The notes under the pieces were generated by a model. It saw only the letters and a list, made by a program, of their open reading frames with translations. It ran no database searches and was not told the DNA's origin. Positions 28,515 through 38,053 of a stretch of 64,000 bases of DNA are shown here, one piece after another; position 1 is the stretch's first letter, and every line of letters starts with the position of its first letter. The position numbers and the translations under genes were made by a program. Source of the stretch: an uncultured Chryseobacterium sp. (lineage in GTDB: Bacteria > Bacteroidota > Bacteroidia > Flavobacteriales > Weeksellaceae); assembly GCA_913776245.1 (NCBI GenBank), contig CAJYLO010000005.1:1-64000 (forward strand). Reading direction: 5' to 3'.

Positions 28515-29585
28515 ATGAGTTTAAAAACATTACTTCATTGGTCTTATATTTTCCCGGTTTTATCATTGATCTATTATTTGCTTGGCATCACGGATGATAG
28601 CCCGCTTCTTGGAGTTTTAGGAGGATTGTTGTTAATTGCGGCTGTCCTTTCGGCAGTTCATCATGCAGAGGTTGTTGCCCATAAAGTTGGCGAGCCATTC
28701 GGAACCATTATTCTGGCCATTTGCATTACTGTTCTGGAAGTCGGGCTCATTGTTTCATTGATGATGGCAGGCGGAAGCCAGGCCGCAACATTACCGAGAG
28801 ATACGGTTTTTGCTGCGATAATGCTGATCCTGAACGGGATTCTCGGCGCCTGTCTGCTGGTTGGCGGTGTAAAATTCAAAGAACAGTTTTTTGCACGTTC
28901 TTCCGGGAATATGGCACTGATAGGATTGGTCGCCATCGTTGTAATGACCTTGATCTTACCCAATTATACAACCAGTGAGATAACACCTTCTTTCAATAAT
29001 TCTCAGCTGATTTTTTTCTCAGTAGCTTCGCTTGTGATCTACGCAACTTTTTTAATGGTTCAGACAGTCCGCCACAGGAACTATTTTCTGCCCGAAGGTG
29101 ATGAAGATACGCACGCTGAACCGCCTTCCAACCTCATCAGCTTCATCAGTTTATTATTTTTGATTCTCTGCCTGGGTGTCGTCGTATTTTTGGCCAAATC
29201 CCTTTCTCCACAGATTGAAGATGTGGTTCAGAGTTTTGGCGCACCGGAATCACTCGTGGGCGTTATCATTGCAGCGGTTGTATTGCTTCCGGAAGGTTTG
29301 GCTGCGATAAAAGCCGCCAGGCGAAACCATTTCCAGACCAGTCTTAATCTGGCATTAGGTTCTGCTTTGGCAAGCATCGGGCTTACGATTCCTTGTGTGG
29401 CCGTAGTTTGTATCATATTTGACTTACCACTGGTATTAGGGCTTGATACCAAATCGATGATCCTATTAGGACTATCTCTTTACACCGTTATGCTCTCCCT
29501 GAACCGGGGAAAAACCAATGTTTTATATGGAGTGGTTTTGCTGGTCAATCTTTTCGCCTATGTTTTTACGGTAATTGTTCCATAA
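28515..29585 (+). CDS. Calcium/proton exchanger family protein (ChaA-like)
   Basis: Polytopic; VLLPEGLAAIKAARRN and HHAEVVAHKVGEPFG. Confidence 0.85.
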   Translation: MSLKTLLHWSYIFPVLSLIYYLLGITDDSPLLGVLGGLLLIAAVLSAVHHAEVVAHKVGEPFGTIILAICITVLEVGLIVSLMMAGGSQAATLPRDTVFAAIMLILNGILGACLLVGGVKFKEQFFARSSGNMALIGLVAIVVMTLILPNYTTSEITPSFNNSQLIFFSVASLVIYATFLMVQTVRHRNYFLPEGDEDTHAEPPSNLISFISLLFLILCLGVVVFLAKSLSPQIEDVVQSFGAPESLVGVIIAAVVLLPEGLAAIKAARRNHFQTSLNLALGSALASIGLTIPCVAVVCIIFDLPLVLGLDTKSMILLGLSLYTVMLSLNRGKTNVLYGVVLLVNLFAYVFTVIVP

Positions 29586-29603
29586 AATTTATATTTTTAA
29601 GGA

Positions 29604-30107
29604 ATGAAAACCTACGAAACAGAAAGACTGATTCTAAAAGACGCTAACCTGGAAGATGCGGATTTCTTCCTTGAATTATACAATATGCCATCCTTCATCC
29701 GATATATTGGAGACCGGAATCTCCGCACGAAAGAAGATGCGGAAAACTATATCACTAACCGATTCCGGCCTCAGTTTGAAAAATTGGGTTTTGGTAATTA
29801 CGTCGTTATTCTAAAAGAGGACAATACCAAAATCGGGGCTGTCGGGATCTTTGAAAGAGAAGGTCTGGATGTTCTGGATATCGGTTTTTCTTTTCTTGAA
29901 AAATATGAAGGAAAAGGCTACGCCTATGAGTCTGCCAATAAACTGAAAGAAGTTGCCGCTAAAGATTTTGGGGTTCATAAAATCTCCGCGATTACTACAA
30001 AAGATAATTTTTCTTCTCAAAAATTAATCGAAAGATTAGGATTGAAGTTTCAGAAAATGGTAATGATTCCTAATGATGAGGAGGAATTGATGTATTATGA
30101 AAATTAA
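29604..30107 (+). CDS. GNAT family N-acetyltransferase
   Basis: TERLILKDANLEDADF, YEGKGYAYESA, SQKLIERLGLKF. Confidence 0.92.
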   Translation: MKTYETERLILKDANLEDADFFLELYNMPSFIRYIGDRNLRTKEDAENYITNRFRPQFEKLGFGNYVVILKEDNTKIGAVGIFEREGLDVLDIGFSFLEKYEGKGYAYESANKLKEVAAKDFGVHKISAITTKDNFSSQKLIERLGLKFQKMVMIPNDEEELMYYEN

Positions 30108-30576
30108 ATTCAACCTGGCACATCGCATTGAGTTTATTAAATCGAAGAAATTAATCGGATTCACCATGACAACTTCTTTTCAGGATGATAAAACGCCTGT
30201 TCTCTGGAAGAAGTTTATGATGAGAAGAAATGAAATCGTCAACAGAATTTCGAATCAACTATTCTCGCTCCAAATCTATCCTGATAATTTTACGCCTGGT
30301 CAGTCTTTTAGAAAATATGCTTTGGCCGAAGTCTCTGATTTCGACAATATTCCAAATGATTTTGACACCTTCGAATTAGAAAGTGGAAAATATTTGGTTT
30401 TCACTTACAAAGGGAAAGCGGAAAACGGACCGGAACTTTTCCGATATATCTTTCAAAATTTCATCCCGGAAAATCAATTCGAGGTTGATGACAGACCACA
30501 TTTTGAAATTTTTGGAGACGATTATGATCCAAACAGCGATTCTGCTGAAGAAGAGATATGGATTCCGGTGAAATAG
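30097..30576 (+). CDS. Stand-alone effector-binding (GyrI-like) domain protein
   Basis: ESGKYLVFTYKG, FEIFGDDYDPNSDSAEEEIWIPVK. Confidence 0.75.
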   Translation: MKIKFNLAHRIEFIKSKKLIGFTMTTSFQDDKTPVLWKKFMMRRNEIVNRISNQLFSLQIYPDNFTPGQSFRKYALAEVSDFDNIPNDFDTFELESGKYLVFTYKGKAENGPELFRYIFQNFIPENQFEVDDRPHFEIFGDDYDPNSDSAEEEIWIPVK

Positions 30577-30594
30577 AGTTCCGGACCTTTATAG

Positions 30595-30830
30595 AACATA
30601 TCCGGACAGTATTAAGACCGTTCGGTTGACGTTCCAGAATCATCTGTTGCGGTTCCTTACCTATTCACCGAGATCCTGAAGCTCTTCCGATACGTCAGGC
30701 AACGTATAATTTGGGGTTCGGAACCTCGCGGAACACATCGGCAACGCTACGCGATGTGTGTATAACCGCAACGGACCTTTTCAGAACCCCGTGCGACCAT
30801 TAACGAACGTCAACCGATAGGTAAAGAACG
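30595..30830. repeat. Inverted-repeat-rich noncoding block
   Basis: TCGGTTGACGTTC (30622-30634) with GAACGTCAACCGA (30805-30817); ACACATCG (30733-30740) with CGATGTGT (30752-30759); TTACCTAT/ATAGGTAA; GGGGTTC/GAACCCC. Confidence 0.6.
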
Positions 30831-30845
30831 TATTCCTATATGTTT

Positions 30846-31292
30846 TTATGTTAAAATCTGCGCCGCGTGGTCTTTGGTTTTCACTTTATCAATGACTTGC
30901 GTGCAAATCCCATTTTCATCGAAAACAAAAGTCGTTCTCACGATTCCCATAAACTCTCTTCCCATAAATTTCTTCAGCTGCCAAACCCCGAATTGGTCAA
31001 TGATATTGCGATTTTCATCTGCAATGACATCAAACGGCAATTCATTTTTATCACTGAAATTCTTCTGACGTTTCACAGAATCTGCACTCACGCCAATGAG
31101 CTGATAGCCTTTCTTTTTCAAAACAGAAAAATTATCTCTCAGATTACAGGCTTCCGCTGTACAACCTGGCGTACTCGCTTTTGGATAAAAGAATACAACC
31201 AGTTTTTTGCCTTTCAGCTTTTGGGAATCGACTTTTTCCCCGTTTTGATTAGTTCCTATAAATTCCGGTAAAGAATCGCCAACCTTCAACAT
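30846..31292 (-). CDS. bcp: Thioredoxin-dependent thiol peroxidase (Bcp/PrxQ-like)
   Basis: FFYPKASTPGCTAEACNLRD. Confidence 0.93.
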   Translation of the reverse strand: MLKVGDSLPEFIGTNQNGEKVDSQKLKGKKLVVFFYPKASTPGCTAEACNLRDNFSVLKKKGYQLIGVSADSVKRQKNFSDKNELPFDVIADENRNIIDQFGVWQLKKFMGREFMGIVRTTFVFDENGICTQVIDKVKTKDHAAQILT

Positions 31293-31383
31293 AATTTCTA
31301 TTTTATACAAACTTAATTCAAATCTTTTAAATATTGCTTGATTTAAAATTTGTTATAAATTTGTTATCTAAAAATGAGGAATT

Positions 31384-31608
31384 ATGACAACTTATAATGT
31401 TTCCATTCCAAACGAAAAGTCTTCTTTTTTCAAAGAATTTCTAGACTTAATTGGTGCAAAATACACAGAGGAGAACAATGAAGTATCCGATTTTGTACTT
31501 TCAGAAAAACAAAAATCTATTCTTACGGAACAAAATGATATTTCTGTAGATGACTGCATCGACGCGGAAGAATTCTACAATATCCTTAAAAAAAAATATG
31601 AGTTATAA
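31384..31608 (+). CDS. Putative antitoxin component
   Basis: 74-aa ORF upstream of and overlapping a RelE/ParE-like ORF by 11 nt. Confidence 0.65.
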   Translation: MTTYNVSIPNEKSSFFKEFLDLIGAKYTEENNEVSDFVLSEKQKSILTEQNDISVDDCIDAEEFYNILKKKYEL

Positions 31609-31897
31609 AATTATTTTAACTCCTAATGCCGTTAGAGACATCAACGAGGCTGTATCGTATTATCAAGAAAAAGCATCTAAGAAGGTTGCTAATCTTTTTA
31701 TAGAAGATTACCGAAATACATTTAGAAAAATTCAGGAAACAAAATATTTCAAAACCTTTTTTGAAAATTTCCGTGGGAAATCTATGAATAAGTTTCCTTA
31801 CATTATTTTTTACACCATTGATGAAAATCAGAAAATTATTATGATAAAAGCCGTTTTTCACGCTTCTCAAAACACCGATAAATACCCAGAAAAATAG
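31598..31897 (+). CDS. RelE/ParE family toxin
   Basis: MSYKIILTPNAVRDINEAVSYYQEKASKKVANLFIEDYR; start moved to internal ATG. Confidence 0.82.
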   Translation: MSYKIILTPNAVRDINEAVSYYQEKASKKVANLFIEDYRNTFRKIQETKYFKTFFENFRGKSMNKFPYIIFYTIDENQKIIMIKAVFHASQNTDKYPEK

Positions 31898-31911
31898 TTT
31901 ATAATCAACTA

Positions 31912-32532
31912 ATGACTAAAAAACAAAGAGCCAAGATTGTTCAGGAAGAATTAGAAAAATTATATCCCGAGGTTCCGATCCCGCTGGATCATAAAGATCC
32001 TTATACCCTGATGGTTGCCGTCGCACTTTCTGCCCAAACAACGGACAAAAAGGTGAACCAAATCACGCCAAAATTATTTGCCGTTGCCGACACGCCTGAA
32101 AAAATGGCCAAGCTTAGCGTTGAAGAAATCAAGGAACTCATCAAAGAAATAGGATTAACCAATTCTAAAGCGAAAAACCTGAAAAAAATGGCGGAAGTTC
32201 TGGTCGAAAAGTACAATTCCGTAGTTCCTCAGACATTTGAAGAGTTGGAAGAACTGGCTGGCGTAGGTCACAAAACGGCGTCTGTGGTAATGAGTCAGGG
32301 ATTTGGTTTTCCGGCGTTTCCGGTTGACACACACATTCACAGATTGATGACACAATGGAAACTGACATCAGGAAAAAATGTTGTTGAGACTGAGAGAGAT
32401 GCAAAAAATCTTTGGGATGAAAGTGTCTGGAACAAACTACATCTCCAGATCATTTTCTATGGACGGGAATATTCGCCGGCAAGAGGCAGCAAGGAAAAGG
32501 ATTTTATTACGAAACTATTGTTTGAGAAATAA
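31912..32532 (+). CDS. nth: Endonuclease III
   Basis: HhH ELAGVGHKTASVVMSQGFGFPAFPVDTHIHRL. Lacks the usual C-terminal Cys cluster. Confidence 0.9.
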   Translation: MTKKQRAKIVQEELEKLYPEVPIPLDHKDPYTLMVAVALSAQTTDKKVNQITPKLFAVADTPEKMAKLSVEEIKELIKEIGLTNSKAKNLKKMAEVLVEKYNSVVPQTFEELEELAGVGHKTASVVMSQGFGFPAFPVDTHIHRLMTQWKLTSGKNVVETERDAKNLWDESVWNKLHLQIIFYGREYSPARGSKEKDFITKLLFEK

Positions 32533-32534
32533 AA

Positions 32535-32975
32535 TCAGTCCAATAACCTTCTGTGATAATTGATCTGCCCCAGATGATAATTGAGATGAGAAAGCAGATG
32601 TATGAGAAAATAACCGGTTGTCATTTTGTAACCTAAAGCTTCCGTCGGATAATCTTTTCCCAGATCTTCTTGCGATAATCCATCCAGTGTAGAATCAATC
32701 ATTTTTATTGTAGATTCAACTTTTTTAATCAGCTCAGTTTTAGGAATATCCTTTAGGGAGAATTCTAATTCACGGTTTCTGACATAGCCGGTTTTTCCCA
32801 GTTCTGAGCCAATATAAGTATTGAGATTTCCTGCCAGATGAAGACAAAGATTGCCGGCGGAATTGGAAATATTCTGATCTGTTTTCCAAATTGATTGTTC
32901 ATTGACATAAGATTCAATTTCAACTTTCAGTTTATTCAGATCCCTGTTATAGAGTGATTTTAAGCTCTGGATCAT
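32535..32975 (-). CDS. DinB-like / DUF1572 family protein
   Basis: NLCLHLAGNLNTYIG, HLLSHLNYHLGQINYHRRL. Confidence 0.8.
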   Translation of the reverse strand: MIQSLKSLYNRDLNKLKVEIESYVNEQSIWKTDQNISNSAGNLCLHLAGNLNTYIGSELGKTGYVRNRELEFSLKDIPKTELIKKVESTIKMIDSTLDGLSQEDLGKDYPTEALGYKMTTGYFLIHLLSHLNYHLGQINYHRRLLD

Positions 32976-32987
32976 ATCATGTAAGAT

Positions 32988-34793
32988 TTATTTTAAATTC
33001 TTTGCCCAAAGATCCATTTTTCTTTCCAAAACTTCCAGCGGAAGACAACCTTGACTCAAAACCTCATCGTGGAAAGATGCCAGATTGAATTTTTTCCCCA
33101 ACTGCTTCTGATATTTATCCCTCAGCTCACGGATTTTCATAGCACCGGTTTTGTAGCTCAAAGCTTGCCCGGGCAAAGCCATATATCGCTCCACTTCTGC
33201 CGTTGCTCCGGCTTCATCATAAGCAACATTGCTCAAGAAATATTTAATGGCTTCTTCTCGGGACATTTGTCCTGTATGGATTCCTGTATCGATGACCAAA
33301 CGAACAGCGCGCAACATCTCATCACTCAAAGAACCCATTTTTTGATACGGATCTGTATAAAGTCCAAATTCCGCACCGAGAGACTCACAGTATAAAGCCC
33401 AGCCTTCGCCATAAGCACCAATCCAACCGAATCTCATAAACTTTGGCAACTTCAAATTCTCCTGCTGAAGAGAGATCTGATAATGATGACCGGGAATCGC
33501 TTCGTGAAGAAAAAGAGATTCCATTCCGGATGTTACATTGAATTTTTTCGGGTCAGGAATTGGCGTATAAAAAATTCCCGGGCGTTTTCCATCGGGACTT
33601 CCCTGGATATATTCTGCACTTGCGCTGGCTTCACGGTATTTTTCAGTTTGACGAATTTCGAAAGGCGTTTTTGGTGTTACATTAAACATCGTTTTAAGCT
33701 TCGGAGTGATTTTATCCAGAATTGACTGAAAGCCCGCCAAGACCTCCGCTGATGTTTTGTATGGCATTGCCTTCGGATCTGTTTTGACATAATCCAGAAA
33801 TTCTTCTAAAGAACCTTTGAAACCGACCTGGCTCTTTACTTTTTCCATTTCTTTACGGATTCTTGCTACTTCTTCCAATCCGGTTTTATGGATCTCATCC
33901 GGTGTTTTATCTGTTGTCGTCCAGCTTTTTACATAATAAGCATAAACATTGTTTCCATTTGGCAAAGCAGTGTAGCCGTCTGTCGTTCTTGATTTTGGCA
34001 AATACTCTTTTTCAAGGAAATCGGCCATTTTGAGATAAGCAGGAATTAACTTATTTTTGATAGCGTCCTGATAAAGCTTCGCATATTTGTTCGCAATTAC
34101 GGGTTTGAAATCTTTTGGAATATTCTTTATTGGACCGTAGAAAATATTTTTTTCTATCTCAAACGTTGTGATTTCTTCTGCTTTCATTTGAGGAATCATT
34201 TTGACAACAAGTGCTTTCGGCAGCACAACATTATTTTTGATTCCGGCGCGGAAATTCTCAATAGCAGAATCCATCCAGACCGGGAAAGCCTCAATCCTTT
34301 TCAGCCAGTTATCATAATCCTTTTCTGTTCTGAAGGGCTGAATCCCTGTTCCGCTTCCGAGCATCGGAAAAGTAAGCGGAAGCCCGTCGAACTGTGTAAA
34401 CGGTATATATTCCGGGTGATAGGCATAGCGTTCCTGCTTATCAATCAACGTATATTCCAGAACATCATAAACCACTTTATGATCATCATCCAGATTATTA
34501 TAATCGATTGACTTAAGCTGATTCTGTACCGAATTATAGAAAGCAATTTCTTTTTTGATGAAATCCTGGCTGAGATTATCCGGAAGCAGGTCATTGTACC
34601 TGGCATCGCCCTGAGATGTAGCTTCCAAAGGATAAAATTTCAAATATTCATTATAATAATCAGCCGCAATAGAATCCAGATCGGAAGCTGAAGAACCAAT
34701 GGAAGTCTTCATTACAGGGGAATCATCCTTTTTACAGGAAAAGAAACAATAAGCCAATATGGTTATAAATACAATTTTACACAGATGTTTCAT
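32988..34793 (-). CDS. DUF885 domain-containing lipoprotein
   Basis: Lipobox FFSCKKD; LFLHEAIPGHHYQISLQQE. Confidence 0.9.
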   Translation of the reverse strand: MKHLCKIVFITILAYCFFSCKKDDSPVMKTSIGSSASDLDSIAADYYNEYLKFYPLEATSQGDARYNDLLPDNLSQDFIKKEIAFYNSVQNQLKSIDYNNLDDDHKVVYDVLEYTLIDKQERYAYHPEYIPFTQFDGLPLTFPMLGSGTGIQPFRTEKDYDNWLKRIEAFPVWMDSAIENFRAGIKNNVVLPKALVVKMIPQMKAEEITTFEIEKNIFYGPIKNIPKDFKPVIANKYAKLYQDAIKNKLIPAYLKMADFLEKEYLPKSRTTDGYTALPNGNNVYAYYVKSWTTTDKTPDEIHKTGLEEVARIRKEMEKVKSQVGFKGSLEEFLDYVKTDPKAMPYKTSAEVLAGFQSILDKITPKLKTMFNVTPKTPFEIRQTEKYREASASAEYIQGSPDGKRPGIFYTPIPDPKKFNVTSGMESLFLHEAIPGHHYQISLQQENLKLPKFMRFGWIGAYGEGWALYCESLGAEFGLYTDPYQKMGSLSDEMLRAVRLVIDTGIHTGQMSREEAIKYFLSNVAYDEAGATAEVERYMALPGQALSYKTGAMKIRELRDKYQKQLGKKFNLASFHDEVLSQGCLPLEVLERKMDLWAKNLK

Positions 34794-34957
34794 AGAATAA
34801 ATATTTGACTATGTAAATATAAGACTTTAAACTGCATTTTTTATGATTCTGTTTATTAACCGAAGCGTAAAGATTGACACAAAATCAATCGATAATACTT
34901 TCTGAAAACAATTGTTAAAAATAATCGACAAAAATTTTCCAAATTCAATCAAATTTT

Positions 34958-34965
34958 TATCTTTG
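34958..34965 (+). promoter_or_regulatory. Candidate Bacteroidota -7 element TATCTTTG
   Basis: Matches TAnnTTTG upstream of the 35008 CDS; no clear -33 element. Confidence 0.3.
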
Positions 34966-35007
34966 TTAAGCATAATTAAAACTTATCAATAACTCAATGT
35001 CCTTATA

Positions 35008-35466
35008 ATGAAAGGAATATTAAAGATCTATCATCCGGAGGAAACTCTGAAATATTTTATCAGAAACACCTATTGCAAATCCGTTTATCTCAATGCGCAG
35101 AATTTCTTGGAAGTGGAAATCATCACGGATGATTCTCTGGAACATGTGGATGATGATTCTTTGCAATACCAATTTCCCCAGCTGTCTCTCAACATTTCCG
35201 AATTTCCTATAGCCGAATCCGAGCTGGAAGGAAAAAATTTCCTCGTAGATGACACAGAAGAAGATACCTATACAGAAGTTGATCTTTATGATGACGATGA
35301 AGCTTTTCTCTATGACAATGATCTGAGTTTCACAAAAAATGAAAAAGATGAGCTGGAGCTTTGCTGGAAAGGACACATTACGGATTTTTACACAGGATCC
35401 GAAGAGCCGATTCCATTTAAGCTCAAGTGCAACTTTCGTCAGGACGACATCGAAGTTGACGATTAA
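35008..35466 (+). CDS. Acidic hypothetical protein
   Basis: 152 aa, Asp/Glu-rich, isolated ORF with a candidate promoter upstream. Confidence 0.7.
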   Translation: MKGILKIYHPEETLKYFIRNTYCKSVYLNAQNFLEVEIITDDSLEHVDDDSLQYQFPQLSLNISEFPIAESELEGKNFLVDDTEEDTYTEVDLYDDDEAFLYDNDLSFTKNEKDELELCWKGHITDFYTGSEEPIPFKLKCNFRQDDIEVDD

Positions 35467-35538
35467 TCCGTCTCCAGAAAATAATAATTATATTTACGAA
35501 TCGTTATAAAACTAATTGTAACGAAAATAGTTGATTGG

Positions 35539-36468
35539 ATGTATCAGGACCTGGATGATATCGTTTTTGAAGACCGGCATAAGGCTTATGGCGCATACGA
35601 ATTCCGTAAGCATTACGAATTTACGCTGACTAAGGCGCTCGTAGTCGGGATGTTTATTTTCCTGATTATCTTCTTTATTCCGGCGACTATCATCAAAGCT
35701 CCAAAAAAAACGGCTGTGAACAGCGAAAGAATCATTCCTGTGGAACTAACGGAAATGCGCATCAATTATGGCGATAACCGAAACGGAAAAGGAATTGAAG
35801 AACCAAAAGAAGAAGCAGGAAGTCTCGCTCCGATTATTGAGAAAAAAGAGGAAAAAGAAATCGTTAAAGAAACTGCCAAAACCTCTAAAGAAAAAACTGA
35901 AAAAGATATTCCTGACAATGTAGTCCCTACACCAACCAGGATTAAAAACCCGCCCGTAACTGCCAAAAAATCAATCGATAAAACCAATTCTAACACTGCG
36001 GCCAACTCAACCAAAAACACAACCGGTAAAACCAATGTAAAAGGTAACATCAAAAAAGAAAATGCAACCGGAGACGGCCGTGGAAATGCCGCAATAGGGA
36101 ACCTGCTGAAAGGAAGAGGAACAAAATCCGGCTCACAAGGTAATGGTAACGGTCCCGGAAACTATGGCGATCCGCTGGGAGGCGATGGTGACGGAACCAG
36201 CCTGATTGGCGTAGACAGAAAACTGGTCGGTTTCATCCCAGGAACAATGGGACGAGGCGGCGCGCAGCCTAACCACGACTGTTCTGCAAGTGGCAGTATC
36301 ACAATTTCTTACACTGTGGACAAGTCTGGAAAAGTGACTTCCGCAAGACGACAAAGCGGCATCTCAGATCCTTGTGTGGTTAGTACTGCAACAAGTTGGG
36401 TAAAACAATATGTGAAAGCAGAATCTGCCAGCGTGTCATCCAAAGGAACTTATAAAATTGTTTTTTAA
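35539..36468 (+). CDS. TonB-like energy transducer protein
   Basis: DIVFEDRHKAYGAYEFRKHYE N-terminus, one TM, Lys/Glu/Pro spacer, C-terminal TVDKSGKVTSARRQSG TonB/TolA-like domain. Confidence 0.78.
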   Translation: MYQDLDDIVFEDRHKAYGAYEFRKHYEFTLTKALVVGMFIFLIIFFIPATIIKAPKKTAVNSERIIPVELTEMRINYGDNRNGKGIEEPKEEAGSLAPIIEKKEEKEIVKETAKTSKEKTEKDIPDNVVPTPTRIKNPPVTAKKSIDKTNSNTAANSTKNTTGKTNVKGNIKKENATGDGRGNAAIGNLLKGRGTKSGSQGNGNGPGNYGDPLGGDGDGTSLIGVDRKLVGFIPGTMGRGGAQPNHDCSASGSITISYTVDKSGKVTSARRQSGISDPCVVSTATSWVKQYVKAESASVSSKGTYKIVF

Positions 36469-36557
36469 AATCCGATTTTTGATAAAATTCATTCCGATCG
36501 CTTCGGGTTAATCATTACTAATTCATAAATTTGAAACCTACTTAAACAAATAAAATT

Positions 36558-37199
36558 ATGGTGAAGCAAAATATTTCTGTTTGGGAATTCTTATTTGGCG
36601 GAGGCTTATTAAGCGTTTGTCTTGTGATCGTTCTTCTATTTCTCGGAATTGCAGCCATTTTTTTCTTTGTTCAAAAACTGGTTGCACTTAACAGGGAAAA
36701 CCAAGTGGATCCGTACCTGCTGAAAAATGTCAATGATCTGCTGAATGACGGCCGAATCCAATCCGCTATAGATTTCTGCAGAAGAGACAATTCACCGGAA
36801 TCCAGAAGCGTGGAAAAGGGACTTTCCAGGTTAGGAAGGCCTGTTGGTGAAATCTCAAACGCTATGGAAACCCACGCTCAAATAGAACTCAACAGAGCCG
36901 AAAAAAACATCAACTTTCTCGCAACACTTTCCGGAGCAGCTCCCATGCTGGGACTTTTAGGAGGCGTTTTAGTTTTGGCCTCCACGTTCGGGACGTTATC
37001 CAAAACTGAAACTGTTGTATCACAAAACCTTCTGGCTGCCGATTTTTATAAAGCTCTGGCACCTTCAGCTGTCGGACTGATTGTGGGTTTTTTATCTTAC
37101 GTTTTTCATAACATACTGGTTGCCAAGGTAGATTATCTGCTGATGAAAATCCAGTATCATACCAATGAGTTTCTTGACATCATCAATAAACCTTCATAA
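36558..37199 (+). CDS. MotA/TolQ/ExbB proton channel family protein
   Basis: LATLSGAAPMLGLLGGVLVLASTFGTLS and ALAPSAVGLIVGFLSYVFHN. Confidence 0.9.
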   Translation: MVKQNISVWEFLFGGGLLSVCLVIVLLFLGIAAIFFFVQKLVALNRENQVDPYLLKNVNDLLNDGRIQSAIDFCRRDNSPESRSVEKGLSRLGRPVGEISNAMETHAQIELNRAEKNINFLATLSGAAPMLGLLGGVLVLASTFGTLSKTETVVSQNLLAADFYKALAPSAVGLIVGFLSYVFHNILVAKVDYLLMKIQYHTNEFLDIINKPS

Positions 37200-37202
37200 A
37201 TA

Positions 37203-37841
37203 ATGGAATTCCGAAGAAGAACAAAAAAATTATCCGGGCTGCCGATTGCGTTTTACGTGGTTGCGCTCTTGTTTTTTGTACTTTTATTGTCCTTCAATGC
37301 CGGTTATTATAAAACTTACGAACTGCCAAAATCTGTCATCACAGAAATTCCGAAACCAAAAGAAGAACCAAAACCGGATTCTCTTGCCAAGCCGGAAATC
37401 TACGTTCCGGACATAGAAGTTTTGCCTCCAGACACCGTTTCAGTTGCTGAGTCAAAGCCAAAAGAAGAAGCTGCCACCGAAAACAAAAAAACGGACGAAA
37501 AGAACAAAACCGCGGCTAAGAAAGAAGATTCCAAAGATCCTAAAACGGCGGATTCCAAAGAAGAAAAAATTACCAAAATCGGGAAAGACAGGGCACTTAC
37601 AGCATTCATTCCCGGAACAATGGGGAAAGCCGGAAAACTTCCTGCCCACAATTGCAAGACCAAAGGTCAGCTGGTAATGTTTTTTACGGTTGATAAAAAC
37701 GGAACTGTCACCAACGCAGGAAGAAGCAGCGGAATCAAAGACGCCTGCAATATTACGGCTGCGGTGATCTGGATGAAGCAATACGTAAAAGCGAAAAAGT
37801 CGGCCAACATTTCCCAGGGAACTTACACCATTGTTTTTTAA
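37203..37841 (+). CDS. TonB-like protein with ExbD-like N-terminus
   Basis: N-terminal basic segment and TM; C-terminus (FIPGTMGKAGKLPAHNC...TVDKNGTVTNAGRSSGIKD) homologous to that of 35539..36468. Confidence 0.72.
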   Translation: MEFRRRTKKLSGLPIAFYVVALLFFVLLLSFNAGYYKTYELPKSVITEIPKPKEEPKPDSLAKPEIYVPDIEVLPPDTVSVAESKPKEEAATENKKTDEKNKTAAKKEDSKDPKTADSKEEKITKIGKDRALTAFIPGTMGKAGKLPAHNCKTKGQLVMFFTVDKNGTVTNAGRSSGIKDACNITAAVIWMKQYVKAKKSANISQGTYTIVF

Positions 37842-37845
37842 TTGA

Positions 37846-37955
37846 TTTGGGCGCCAAATTCCGGCTGTCACTACTCGCTTTTTTATTTTTCCCCACGCTT
37901 TTTCCTCTTCAAAAAAATAAAAAGAGCTCAAACATGCCGTTCCATCCGGGGCGCA
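37846..37955 (+). repeat. GGGCGCC...GGGGCGC intergenic repeat (copy on plus strand)
   Basis: TTTGGGCGCC...CACTACTCGCTTTTTT...AAAAAGAGCTC...GCCGTTCCATCCGGGGCGC. Confidence 0.6.
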
Positions 37956-38053
37956 GTTTTATCTTTTGTTTCAACCTTCCCAGCAAGCAGAAATTTTCAA
38001 CATTTTAATTAGAATTCTCATTGTTATCTTAAATTTGTATTTCATTTGAAACT

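Noticed and set aside
35766-36354. Antisense ORFs in the TonB-like genes
   Set aside because: Arise from low-complexity Lys/Glu/Pro and Gly-rich coding on the plus strand.
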